From Pristionchus mayeri (Eukaryota > Nematoda > Chromadorea > Rhabditida > Neodiplogasteridae): a DNA stretch of 64,000 nt. Shown piece by piece: positions 32,901 to 42,546 of this stretch. The stretch is from NCBI GenBank assembly GCA_036245805.1, contig BTRK01000005.1:31725469-31789468 (forward strand), in the 5' to 3' direction. A model generated the notes under the pieces. That model searched no databases. It worked only from the letters and a program-made list of their open reading frames with translations, and was not told the DNA's origin. Within the stretch, counting starts at the first letter, position 1, and the number at the start of each line of letters is the position of its first letter. A program made the translations under genes and the position numbers.

Positions 32901-35875
32901 TCGTTAAATTAACGATGGGTCTGGAAAATTGGAAAACGACGTTAATCCACTACTCAGGTTCTGTATGGTCTGTGGCAATGAGCTCTACAAAGGTGGTCTG
33001 CTTCCCTCTATATGTGAAGGCGATCTTTGCCAATATCAGTACCAGGAACTAGGTAAGTGTAAGGAAACCGAATGCAGTGACACGAAATACTCTATGTTTG
33101 AATTAATTCTTTATTGATTACATGAGATTCATTTTTATGCCACCGTAAGTGTTCGTTCTACAATATCAATTTCCACGAACTGGTCTATTGTTGTCAGGTC
33201 TCCTGGATGGTCTGACTACTCCTCGTGTCTCTGCTCCAGTTCTTTCGCTCCTAATGATGGCATTCAATGCAGCTGCGAGCAGTTGCAGGAGGAATGACAT
33301 TCTGGTATTTTATCTTTCTTTTCTTCTATTTTCCCGAATTTCTGAGAAGTTAGTATTATAGCTATCATGCGATATTTCAAAGGAATATCGATCCCTTTGA
33401 GACTCCGGCTCCTTCTACTCGTGATAAAGAACAACTGATGGAGGAGATTAAGAAGCTCTACAAAAAGATCGATAAGAAGTAAATTTGAACTTTGATCTTT
33501 GAACTTTGTAGTTTGTAGTTTGATCACTTTCTTTCAAACCGCTCTAATTCGCTTCAAAATCATCGTAGCACCATAGGACCTTGACCGTTGGTGACCCCTT
33601 GACGAGAGCTTTCAAAAAATTGATCTTTGTAGTTTGTAGTTTGATCTTTTTCTTTAAATCGCTCTAATTCGCTTCAAAATCATCGTAGTACCATGGTACT
33701 TTGATCGTTAGCATTGCCTTGGCGAGCACTTTCAGCACACCACACACCATGGTGCATTTTATCAAATCGCAGAAAACTCAAATGCACCCTGCGCACCACC
33801 CACCACATCACAACTTCCTAACCTGCTCTCACTCCCCGAAGCGTGAGCGTTGTGAAAGGCTCGTGAGGCCGAGGGCGATCCGAAAAAGTTGGAATGGGGC
33901 GAAGCCCCATTCCAACTTTTTCGGATCGACCGAGGCCTCACGAGCCTTTTACGACGTTTTAAGCCAGCTCTCAACAGTCACTCCAATTTTTATCCTCAAC
34001 ACAACCCCGCGTAACGTAGCGACCGAAGGTCGCTAGTTCACAGTTTACTCGTTTGGATTATTATGTAGATTCATTTTGACGCACTGTCGCCGCATGAAAA
34101 AAAAATCAAAACTGGTTGGTAGTTTTCCCCTTTCCAGACGTTCACAATATGCTTGGCTGTGTGATGCCCTGTGCTCGTGAAATTCTTCAATCACCTTCAA
34201 ACTACCAAAATTTCAAGAAAGAAACGCCCCGCGTTGCACAATTCATCGAATGGTAATGTGTTTCGATTCCATTTTTAGAACATGATGTGTCTAACTGTGT
34301 ATAATGTTCCCTATCAGGTTGGTGATTTCTAACCAGTCGTATCTCGAGCTTGTTCCGAAACAACTCAATGTCGACTATCTCAAGACTCCTCACCAGGTTT
34401 ATTTAATTTTAAAAGTTGTGTATATGTATCAAATTTCGGTCTCGATTTTATAATTCAACTAGTTATTGTCACATACTATCGTATTTTGCCCTTCGTTCAG
34501 TTTCTCTTCGTCTCTGACACTCCACAGAAGCAGGCTGAATTCGATGGATTAGTGAGCAGAAATGGAGGAAGAACCAGATATCTCTTCCAGTCAGTTGGAA
34601 TATCTTTCACAATTATCGTCTTCTAACGTTAAAGTGTGTAATATTCAGCGGATCGAGAATGGAGAATTGGCACTCGATCATTCGAACTGGACTGAAAAAC
34701 ATGAGTGGTACCAAATACATGGTTGGTGTATTTTTATATTTTTGTTATTATGTTGTTTACTATTTTTTTCACAAATGAAAGAGTTCGAATATTTTTATGT
34801 GTCGACTTCCTTACATTGTTGTTCATAGAATATATATCATGACTAGGTTGTTATAGTTGGTGGGAGCAGCGTATGGAAATGGAATCTACCTCTCCAATCA
34901 CCTCGCAACATCTTATGGCGTGCGTTTGACGTTTATGACCATTTTCTTTGTTCCGTGTGCACAATACCGCAGTTTAATCCAACGATGTTATATTTTATTT
35001 TACGCTCTATTTTGAATGTAAAATCTCGATAAGTTTTTCAGTATTGTTCTCGATTCCACTCGGGGAATATCTCTCAGAATTGCATTAACAATAACTGCTG
35101 CTTATCGAAGAGTCTGAAGGAGGGAGGAATGGCTCTCCTGGCTGTCGTTGAAGGTATGATCCACTCAGAAATTGCATACCTGATTAAAAATAAGGTATGA
35201 TATTTTGAAATCAGGAATTTTTCTGTCCACCTTTAGAAGACTTTAATATCCTAGTTGTCAGGTCCGGACACACATGCATCCTCCGGATACTTTGAAATTT
35301 ATCCTTTCATATCAATTTTAATCAATTTTGAGCACAATCAGCAATATATCTTTCAGTTGTGGACACTCCCGAAGCGTATCAATATAACCAGGGCCAGATT
35401 GTGGTGGTGAAGGAGGATAAATGGTGCTCGATTAGAATGCTCGTAGCGTGAGTTTAATACGTAGGTCATTAGAGCATTGATATGAGAACAGTCGATTGCC
35501 AATTTTCAACACTGCCCCATTAAAATATAGTTGTACGGATCATCATCTTATTGCAGCTACACTGGCCATGTTCCCGATGTCGATCTCAATAATATGGATG
35601 GTCAATCTAGGAGAAAGATTCAGGAGGTATGATTTCTAGAGTCCACTTATTGGAAAAAAATTTTGTTCTCGTTTTGAATATTTTTCAAATAGGTATCCGA
35701 AAATACAACATCTGTTTTCTAATAAGATAACTCTAATGTATTCACGGTTGTGTAGTCGTCGAAGTTAAGAACAGCTTAAATTCGTTTAAAACAATAATAT
35801 AGTTGATTACCGCAGGTCACTCAGATGTACAAGACAGGAGACATCTTGGAGCGAGCGAGGCACGTCGAAGTGTAA
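17912..35875 (+). CDS. PARP6/PARP8-type mono-ADP-ribosyltransferase
   Basis: Exons: 17912-17937, 18045-18093, 19471-19572, 32173-32232, 32311-32413, 32506-32579, 32652-32711, 32760-32821, 32958-33052, 33198-33304, one near 33384-33486, 34138-34252, 34318-34396, 34501-34589, 34649-34721, 34857-34919, 35042-35153, 35357-35447, 35557-35626 and 35816-35875. The N-terminus is acidic (MEYDSFEESDVEESGDE). A CMVC...C...C motif at 32958 and the catalytic fold (LFHGS.MENWHS, GAAYGNGIYLS, then a Tyr in LVAYTGH) match the H-Y-Y type seen in PARP6/PARP8, which attach single ADP-ribose units to proteins. The catalytic His codon is split (CA|C) between 34589 and 34649. The joint 33304/33384-33486/34138 has unresolved phases. 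A GC donor follows 32579. The third intron holds 12 kb of transposons. Confidence 0.85.
18094..19470 (+). other. Long intron, no gene recognised
   Basis: Third stretch of the ADP-ribosyltransferase gene, between the acidic N-terminal exon and the exon starting EGPEHEFLKLDVK. It has scattered short open frames on both strands without family signatures, and I saw no terminal repeats. It may contain an old, unrecognised insertion. Confidence 0.4.
20326..21083 (-). repeat. 3' LTR of the gypsy element
   Basis: 758 bp; the counterpart of 28154-28912. In element orientation it begins AGAACCCACCCTC and ends CGCATCTTGTACA. The last codons of pol run into it. Differs from the other LTR by a single A in an A-run (near 21010). 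Confidence 0.9.
21057..26510 (-). pseudogene. Gypsy pol: protease, reverse transcriptase, RNase H, integrase
   Basis: Read 26510 to 21057 with two frameshifts (about 24.70 and 23.28 kb). In order: two CCHC knuckles (CHICGGYRHVQSVC, CLSCDGFGHKIAVC), an aspartic protease (CLDTGADANLID), reverse transcriptase (CIDFRRVNE, LPFGLNISPAIF, catalytic YIDD), RNase H (ILTTDASGEGIGA, TDHSPL), and integrase with an HHCC finger (HDSPLSGH...CDRC) and the acidic residues in GIDLI, SDNGTEF and NGLTERF. After the integrase a C-terminal extension of more than 350 residues follows, with a CKECGRR motif; it matches nothing I recognise. The frameshifts prevent one continuous product as written. Confidence 0.9.
26511..28102 (-). 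pseudogene. Gypsy gag-like region
   Basis: Starts at ATG 28102 (MIIAETMAEANG). The first 230 residues are charged and coiled-coil-like. A frameshift near 27410 separates it from a second open part (304 codons) with a retrotransposon-gag-like segment (WIVWRDGFLLRHEYRG...LSEYLEGKARTEYKGL...). That part ends ...STELH at a TGA (about 26511-26513), after which the same frame continues LLMEGETYQKM into the zinc-knuckle region. The TGA is either a nonsense change or a readthrough signal between gag and pol. Confidence 0.75.
28136..28153 (-). promoter_or_regulatory. Primer-binding site of the gypsy element
   Basis: Directly after the 5' LTR, in element orientation, TGGCGACCACGGTAATTC. TGG directly after an LTR is complementary to the CCA end of a tRNA, and the following bases would pair with its acceptor stem. 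The tRNA species is not determined. Confidence 0.65.
28154..28912 (-). repeat. 5' LTR of the gypsy element
   Basis: 759 bp, nearly identical to 20326-21083. In element orientation it should contain the promoter; a TATA box could not be assigned with confidence. Confidence 0.9.
29123..32031 (-). mobile_element. RTE-type non-LTR retrotransposon, near full length
   Basis: Flanked by an 11-bp target duplication GAATTTGCTAC (29112-29122 and 32032-32042), which places the insertion in the right arm of the Tc1-like element. The 3' end, in element orientation, is a (GATT)n tail (29123-29138), typical of RTE elements. One open frame of 950 codons fills it. Confidence 0.9.
29163..32015 (-). CDS. RTE endonuclease-reverse transcriptase
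   Basis: 950 codons, uninterrupted. The N-terminus carries the endonuclease (IGTINARTL, AVQESRI, VGDFNCRV, NSDHRLV). Reverse transcriptase motifs follow: FRPISLLTVTLKTM, YLAFVDFRKAFDCVEW, RRGVRQGDTLSPRLFN and the catalytic YADD in LEYADDVVLIA. The wording is that of the RTE clade (C. elegans Rte-1, BovB). The start at 32015 (MCGERL) is the first Met; MSRHLYIGT, 37 codons later, is an alternative. No defects were seen, so it may still be active. A second, damaged copy lies at 52323-54122. Confidence 0.9.
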   Translation of the reverse strand: MCGERLSASSSLRLRFLPPGFPLPDAFGTRELYATLMSRHLYIGTINARTLATKDKQTELELALDKIKWDVLAVQESRIVGCASFNLQSSGTVVFHSGGPTASHGVAFLLRPHLARGAVFNGLSPRLATLSLSDLRLFLVCAYAPTSSYDDQAYEDFMDQIETALKSAPRGHMPILVGDFNCRVAREPGNEIYVGDFASSTPNPRGRTFIEVCVRNRMRLWNTFPKRRLGRIWTWRSSNGSTFHQIDYVAAPTTARVVNCGVVGRFEFNSDHRLVRLCLSLPDKVRQKRCRERLDFDRVAFTANASLLASLPLGRPNSAADAYSKIKAFTETAAVNCWRKRHSPPWISTATKNLLATRHQLQSNSQGTVAYSIACKAARMSLIADIRKRKEEQARQAAMMGRSIVKCMLSLQSSKQRLLVPDPVSGAFSQAATKTAVKTFFEDLYTPGVQLPLTVSPPALDPLPPFQSDEIRHAMSLLKCGHSPGSDGILPEMLFLARDHLAPDIADLLNRLVAGDAVPSDLTEAVVSLLHKKGDPMNIGNFRPISLLTVTLKTMTRVILRRFEQVLEENESTTQTGFRRGFSTLDNLHAIKQVAERAHEYGIPIYLAFVDFRKAFDCVEWNACWNALFFFGAHPILVHLLRRLYESSSTLIRVNEELVPVTVRRGVRQGDTLSPRLFNAVLRSAMDKIDWEKDGIQIDGRNLCHLEYADDVVLIAKSRPELEKMLKKLMSACRRVGLEINAAKTNLLTSCTSTRNPITIDNLRFEFVERATYLGGRISLPLDHSDEIEHRIGLGWYAWSKLSHLLSSRLLPMKIRRRLFESCITSTVLYGCEVWALRSSEKERLRVTQRNMERRMLGVTIRDRWKNERVRGITKLRDWVEEGLKRKARWALKIRQMNLEQWSRATTVWTPYNRSRPPGKPRVRWRDDLSRAIGAHWWSATYAEYRQILI
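32885..32931. repeat. Perfect 47-nt palindrome in an intron
   Basis: Arms read CAATTTTCCAGACCCATCGT with their exact complement and a very small centre (TTAAATTAA). It lies between the exons ending 32821 and starting 32958 of the ADP-ribosyltransferase gene. It could be a small fold-back element or a pre-mRNA hairpin next to the 3' splice site. Confidence 0.8.
33490..34040. repeat. Intronic repeats: 124-bp tandem pair plus hairpin element
   Basis: Two direct copies (about 33500-33622 and 33623-33745) share GATCTTTGTAGTTTGTAGTT and CGCTCTAATTCGCTTCAAAA. From about 33830 to 34036 there is a hairpin (GGCTCGTGAGGCC...TCCGAAAAAGTTGGAATGGGG and complement) ending in GCGACCGAAGGTCGC and CTAGT. This second part is the same family as 48540-49205. 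Confidence 0.7.
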
Positions 35876-36624
35876 TCCTCTCTTCTCTCTCCTTTTTGAT
35901 TATTCCCTTCATCGAGCAAGTGTTCTCCCAACAATTTCTCATTCTCGTATTCTATCTCGTTCCTTTTGTTGATCGCCATTTTTCATTTTCGAGATAGCAT
36001 TGGGTTTACGAGGAGGAGTGAGCAAGTTGAAGAGATAATGGGAATCTCATCTGGTCCTTCTCATCTGTTTTCCAGTCTCGAGTTCAGTTTGTTCTTCACG
36101 ATTTCTCTTTGTTTCAAGTCTCTGCAATCGGCTAGTGAGAGGAATTTCTGATGAGATACTGTAGAACCCGTTATTTGCTAATCCGGTAGTCAAATATTGT
36201 TTTGTCACCGTAACGCGTTTCTGTTTTGTTCATTCATATTCCACCAATCAAAGAACGCTGCTGTCGTTTCTGTAGAAAATTACATTACCACAGTTGTTTT
36301 GCCATTACAAATGAAAACATTGTAAATATGTGTATATTATATTATTTTTCGTGATTCTACACGTTCTACACCTCGTTCTTGTTCCTATAATAAGCATTTC
36401 CTTCAGCGTATCCATTCTTCTGTTACCCTCCCTGTTATTTTCTGAGGCACTGAGTGCCCTCTCATTAATTTTTGTTCTCTCCTTCCTTGTTTTCGTTCTC
36501 AAACATTTATTTCGATAAAGATGATCGCACGGTTTTCTTTTGTTGTATTTTCAAGAGACGCGGTTGAACATTCCGCTGTGTTATACTGGAGTGGTTATTA
36601 TTGGCGCTTTATTTTTCCTCTTAG
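35876..36624. other. Intergenic region downstream of the ADP-ribosyltransferase gene
   Basis: A/T-rich, with T-runs and no coherent exon. I see no terminal repeats. Probably the 3' UTR of the upstream gene plus spacer. Confidence 0.4.
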
Positions 36625-36675
36625 ATGTACTGTCCATCCACTGGAACTTATGGCCCACTGGATCAGTCGACTCTA
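36625..36675 (+). CDS. Orphan exon related to the C2CH finger genes
   Basis: ATG directly behind a CTCTTAG, reading MYCPSTGTYGPLDQSTL and ending at GTAAGC. The same motif (FC..TG.SRPIDQ) occurs in exons 50955-51073 and 51355-51468 of the third finger gene, so it is probably a 5' exon of the gene at 37391-40371 or a remnant of a duplicate. Exons between here and 37391 could not be joined. Confidence 0.4.
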
Positions 36676-37390
36676 GTAAGCATGAACTTTTCCGCCTTTG
36701 TATTAATCATGAATATGATCATACTTGGGAAAATCTTTCTAGGCTTCGCTCTCCTATCCCTCTGCTAATGTTTCGTCACTATTAACTTAATTTTATGTTT
36801 TTTGGACACTTGATTCTTGTTTGTTATGTTATCGTAGAACGATGTTCATATATGCCATGCTCAAGTGATCCGGAAAAAAGTTTTTGGATCGGGTTTCTTA
36901 GTATAACTCAGCGATCGTTTCCTTTTTAGCGTCTGCTGTTACTCTCGTGTTAAAATGTTGTTATGTTTTTTTTTCATGCACTATTTCAATCGTTGCATGG
37001 CCGGCTTACCTTATCTTTATTTGGATTGAGGGCTTACAGCCTTCATCTATTGTCAATTGTCCTTTGTTTTTCGCTTTCATCGATGATTGTATTTGAATCG
37101 CAAATTAAATTTTTAGTTAATTAATGCGAGTAAATATTCAGACATGGATGAGAAGGAAGAATTGTGGCGATGCTTCGAGATCGACGGAATCTGCCAGAGG
37201 ACACGCCAGTGAAATTGATGGATTCGTTGGGCAGCAAGGCGACTTGTACGTCCTTATTAGTTTCTAAAGTCAATAAACAATTAAGGCTAGCGCAGTTTTG
37301 CATTCGTCCGTTTTCTATTTCGCACTAAGACTTCAGCTCCGTTTATTCTTATTTACGATAATTATTCTAGGTGCTTTCAGAATCATAAAC

Positions 37391-40371
37391 ATGGTGTTCC
37401 AACTTGGCAGTGCCTTATTTACGAACTATGATGGCTCGTGGGAAGAACGAACTGACGGGAAATCTATCGCCATTCAACAAGCATGCGCTTTGGTGAGATA
37501 TTTTTGAATTTTCTAACTGCGAGCTTCGGTTTGTTGATGTTCTCTTGAACAATATCTGCCAATACATATATATATATATTTATGCTATTTCGTTCGAAAT
37601 AACGTTAACAAAAATTGAAATAGAATAGGCAATTAATGACGGTTAAAATGACGAGTGGATAATGGAACATGTCTTTGTAAAGATTGATCTTTTCAACTAT
37701 GAAAATAAATTATTTGGTAGGCTTGGAGAGAGCTTCAAAAATCTTTCGGTTTCATTATGGACATGCAGCGATTTAATGATGAGCACATTGATATGCAGAA
37801 TAGAATAGTGGAGGTGAGTTTTTCTCACGTATTTATCCGAGAATACTTTGAACACATTGCACAATGCGCTTGAGATTTCGAAAATCAGCGATTGCATCGA
37901 AAGTTCTGATAACTTTTCTAAGTTCTGTTCATAGGTCGAAAAGCATGTAGATATCGACATGTCAAAAAACGTACCCTCCATTAGCAAATACATTGAATAT
38001 TCTTCATCACATTATGGGCCCCGAAAAATGAATAAATACAAACGTGACCCCGTTCTGGGAAAACGTACCGCCGCTGAAAAAAACGTGCCGCAGTCTCAAA
38101 ATCCGATTTTCACGTTATGATTCGCGGGTACGTTTATTTTACCCGGTGATGAGCAAAAGATAAAAAATGATAAACCGTTGAATAAAGGGCGTCAAGAATA
38201 ATCAGAATCTTCAGAAAGCGGCACGTTTTTTTCAAAAATGAAATTCTTAATTTTTTTAAAATTATTTGCGCAGCGTGACTATTCGATCTATGGTTCTGTT
38301 ATTTATTAAGTATGTTGTGGCTCCTTCTACAAACAAATATGTACAGCGCTAACAATGCTTCATCAATTCCAGCAAACGCCAAATAATGTAGCAATAGAGA
38401 GCAATCCACAGCCTCTTGATTCCGCGGAAGATTCGGTGCTCAATTGTTTGCTATTTGAAAGTGATGCTCCGATCGAATGCAAACCGAAGGAAATCAAGAA
38501 AGAGCCGATTGATGAATGTGTTGATATTAAGCAGGAAGAACCATTTGCAGATGTAAGTTAACCAAACTTCTTCGTGACATTTTTAAATGTACTATGACCG
38601 TTCTGTCATTATAGCGTATCAATATACAATATCGGAGATAAATTAGCATTATATTGTTCAGATTTCAACAGGAGGTTCTGGTCAGATCGATTCTGTTAAT
38701 CCCAAGTCTGACCGGAAAAGATTGCGATCGAATCGCGTGACAAGAAAGTCTGTTTTCGCAGTGGACAAATCGAGCAGAGATGACAAGTATGTTATTCAAA
38801 GACTGCTTGATTGTGGGCATAATTAAACAGGTTTCGTCATCATCGTATTTTTCAGATGCGAACTCATACATACCAAAGAATGTATTGCACTTGAGAAAAA
38901 GTTGAATGCTCAAACCTGCATTTATGTCCAGCATTTTTTCGTGCTACTTTTCTGTAGTGCATCTCGAAATGGCCTATTATTCCGCGAAATTGGATTGTGA
39001 AAATACCTTTGCATTGTAGTATTCGCCCTATGACTATAATTTCTTTTATAAATAACGAGGAATTCTAATTACGCATGAATCTGAATAATCATTTCCAGGA
39101 ACAAGTGCTGGATCAGAAAAAGACCTCCACGTGTTGCTATTTATGCTACAAAATGACCGTTTCATGGCTGATCACGCCAGAGAACCCCGCGAAGCAGCTA
39201 AATTTCTTCGAAAATCTGATCGAGGTGGCCTGAAAAGTCATTGTAAAACTGTAATAATTGACAATTTCCAAGTAAACTTGTTGCCTCTTATTTGGCCACG
39301 AAACTTTTCGACCTCGTTATTAAAGCTGTCATTTCCATTCTCCGATGCACAATACCACTCTCCGCTATTTAACTAGGGACCGCAGAGCATGGTCATTTAA
39401 GATTTTCAAGTGACAGTACGCGGGAAACGTCGACTAGCCCACCCAAATTCTGTTCAGTTTGCGATTGTAGTTCTTTTCTGAACTTTCGAAATTTTTTCCG
39501 TTGTTTTCAACACGTTGTTTTTAATAAAATCATTTTTTTGTTTGACGTATGAGCTCTCCCGCTCTCACTTAGCCCCTTATACAATTTTGACCTCTTGTGA
39601 CACTCATATATTGAACTCCATAGCAATTTAGCAAAAGTCGGTTAAATTTTGCCCTACTTCGATCGATATCTCGTTTCCGTCCGTTGTCTCATGCTAAAAT
39701 CATACGCCATTACATTTTATGGACTCTAATGCGTAATCTCTCGCGCTGCTCGTCCATGAGACAATCGACGGAATGAAGTTGTATCGATTTTAAGACCTGA
39801 AACATGCCACTTTTTGCGATGTTACCTTTTTTGGATCATATTTAATTAATTCTCTCCATGTCTATGATTCCCAGAATGGCATTTTTTTGTTGTTGTCGAA
39901 TATCGGCAGCTCATAAAACATCGGATTCTATGCGCATTTTAGTTTAGAAGCATTTTGAAGAAACCCGCCTGCGCTCCCTATATTTAACTATAAAAATTTA
40001 TTTTTTTTCTATCATTTCGATCACATCGCACACATAATTGTATTAGCAATTGCAACTTTTCAGTTGGATTTGGACCGACTCAAGAAAGTGGTGCACTTGA
40101 TCAATTCCAACACACGTGCTTTGATCTGCAAACGACACTACAAACCGCCATTGGTTTGTAACCAATCGCTTATTAATTAGCTAACTACTAAATTGTTGGC
40201 TTTCTCGCATCATACGAATTAATGTTCATAGATTTTTCGCAGAAATCGTCGTCTGCTCCTGAAGAGAAAAGATCGCGAACTGAGCCGGTTTCTTCTGCCT
40301 TCGGTCTCTCAGATTACGATAATGGGAATGTAAAACTGTTTGATGAACCCGGTCCTTCTGGAAGTCACTAG
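37391..40371 (+). CDS. LIN-15A/LIN-56-like C2CH finger protein, gene 1
   Basis: Exons: 37391-37492 (MVFQLGSALFTNYD...), 37721-37813 (helical, AWRELQKSFGFIMDMQ), one from 37935, 38373-38552, 38662-38786, 38856-about 38939, 39099-39224, 40064-40153 and 40243-40371. The 38373 exon carries IKKEP and IKQEE, which fit the SUMO-attachment pattern (hydrophobic-Lys-x-Glu). The finger is CYLCYKM...TPENP...FFENL (39099) joined to NTRALICKRHY (40064): C-x2-C...C-x2-H, the spacing of THAP-like fingers of nematode synMuv proteins. The tail is KRSRTEP...GPSGSH. The start and the 37935-38373 joint are uncertain. Such proteins are chromatin or transcription regulators; the assignment is by motif. Confidence 0.6.
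38076..38233. mobile_element. MITE with 16-bp inverted ends
   Basis: GAAAAAAACGTGCCGC (38076-38091) and its exact complement (38218-38233) bound 158 bp of non-coding DNA in an intron of finger gene 1. No clear target duplication. Confidence 0.55.
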
Positions 40372-41000
40372 ACTTTGATAGAAATTACTCATTTAGGCCC
40401 AATTTTTATTGCTTATTTTATATATTTTACCTATATGCTCAGTGACGCAACGAATTCGCTAGTTGTATCACACTCTCATTAGATTTGGTTTGTTAATATC
40501 GAAAAAATTTATATTTACTCGAAGGTGTTGATATAGTTTGTTAATTTCTGATAAAGTATTCTTTCCAGATTTTCAATATCATTAATTTCCATCGTCTGAA
40601 TCGATGTGAATACCTATACGAAATTGACCATGCGCTATATTTGTGTGTAGTGTGCGAATAGAATGCATACTGCCGTTAGTAGTGTTGTTCGCTCGCGCAT
40701 TATTCGCAATCGCTCATTTCTCGATCGGTCATTTTAATTCGCTGGCCAGCTTTCGATTTTGCATAATCGCTCGCGTGGAACGAGTTCTTGAGACTCGCAA
40801 AGCGCTCACGGGTACCGAGAAGAGGGAAATAAGTGGTCCATTTATAATCCTTCGCTCGAGTGTTTGATAGTGCTCGGCTATTCTAAATTTCTCTCAGGGG
40901 GGCAAACACTGGGCAAACACCGACCCTCTTGCGAACACTCACAATGACTTCATTAGTCGAACAGTTTCTGATTCTTTTTTAGAAATGAAATTATTTTGTA
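40372..41000. other. Intergenic region between finger gene 1 and the fold-back element
   Basis: A/T-rich DNA; the first 100 bases are probably 3' UTR. No exon or repeat ends were recognised. Confidence 0.4.
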
Positions 41001-42442
41001 TACAGTAGCGCCGGAAAGTATTCATACGATTTGATTTTTTCATATAACTTTTTCTGCAGTTGAGTTAGCAAGTTAGATGTGGTAGCGCTATATATCAAAC
41101 CCATCGAAGAATACGATGCGAGTATTGCGTCATCACGTGCACCATAACGGATTGCGCAATCGAATTTCACTTTTTCAAACAGGCGTTATTCTTATGCAGA
41201 TTTTTTTCAGCTTGCCAAACTTTCTGACGCTGGAGATAGGATCGAGGTCTATCCAGAATAAAAATTTGAAGTTGCTGCTCGGTCGCACATTGGCTGCAGC
41301 CTTGCTGCAATATCGATGTCAAAAATTACGATATCGGCTCCTAGTTAAGACAGGGACTGCTTCAAGACATCAAAATGATCGTAATCAATTGTCCAGATGA
41401 TCCTGAGAATATGAACACAATATCTCAATATTTGCCCTCAGCGCATGAAAAAATCACTTTTTCACATGACCACTGTTTGGAGATTCATAACTTTTCGGGA
41501 AATCTGTTTAAAAATCTTGTTTTTGCTTAGAAATGTTCAAAATGTCTTATAAATATGATTCCCAACTTTTTAGAGTGTTTGGATATCTTTCCTGCCCACG
41601 GCGTTCGGTTTTCGGAGGTTCCCCGTGGTCCTGAATGCATGACCCTTCGGAAACAAGTTTGTGGGAAAGTTAAGGAAATCAATTGTTATTGTGTGTGCAT
41701 GTATAACATGTTCTGAATAACCGATTCCCAACTTTTTGAAATGTTTTAATAACTTTGGGCACAGCTGTAGAGAGAGTGCAGACGAAAATAGCGGGTCAGG
41801 GACTCGAAAGCGCCTCTGAAAACCGAACGCCGTGGGTAAGAAAGATATCCAAACGCTCTAAAAAGTTGGGAATCATCTATATAATACATTTTGAACATGT
41901 CTAAGCAAAAAATCAGATTTGTAAACAGATTTCCCGAAAAGTTATGAATCTCCAAGCAGTGGTCATGTGAAAAAGTGATTTTTTCATGCGCTGAGGGCAA
42001 ATATTGCGATATTGTGTTCATATTCTCAGGATCATCTGGACTCATGATTACGATCATTTTGATGCCTTGAAGCAGTCCCTGTCTTAACTAGGAGCCGATA
42101 TCGTAATTTTTGACATCGATATTGCAGCAAGGTTGCAGCCAATGTGCGACCGAGCAGCAACTTCAAATTTTTATTCTGGATAGAACTCGATCCTATCTCC
42201 AACGTCAGAAAGTTTGGCAAGCTGATAAAAATCTGTATAAGAATAACGCCTGTTTGAAAAAGTGAAATTCGATTGCGTCATCACTACGCAATCCGTTATG
42301 GTGCACGTGATGACGCAATACTCGCATCGTATTCTTCGATGGGTTTTATGTATAGCGCTACAACATCTAACTTGCTAAGTCAACTGCAGAAAAAGTTGTA
42401 TGAAAAAATCAAATCGTTTGAATACTTTCCGGCGCTACTGTA
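41001..42442. mobile_element. Tc1-like long fold-back element (1.44 kb)
   Basis: Begins TACAGTAGCGCCGGAAAGTA and ends with its complement. The arms are about 600 bp each (41001 to about 41640 and about 41815 to 42442) with about 170 bp between them. TA at the ends and the TACAGT start are features of Tc1/Tc3-family termini, and the element shares its ends with 19743-32132. There is no transposase, so it must be moved in trans. It lies just upstream of finger gene 2. Confidence 0.85.
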
Positions 42443-42546
42443 TATTGTGATTAACTATTAGTATTATATTTAAATCATATTTTAAAAATATTTTCAGGTA
42501 CTGCTAGCTCTAGAGATCATTCGTTGTTCTCTTCGATAAGTACGCA

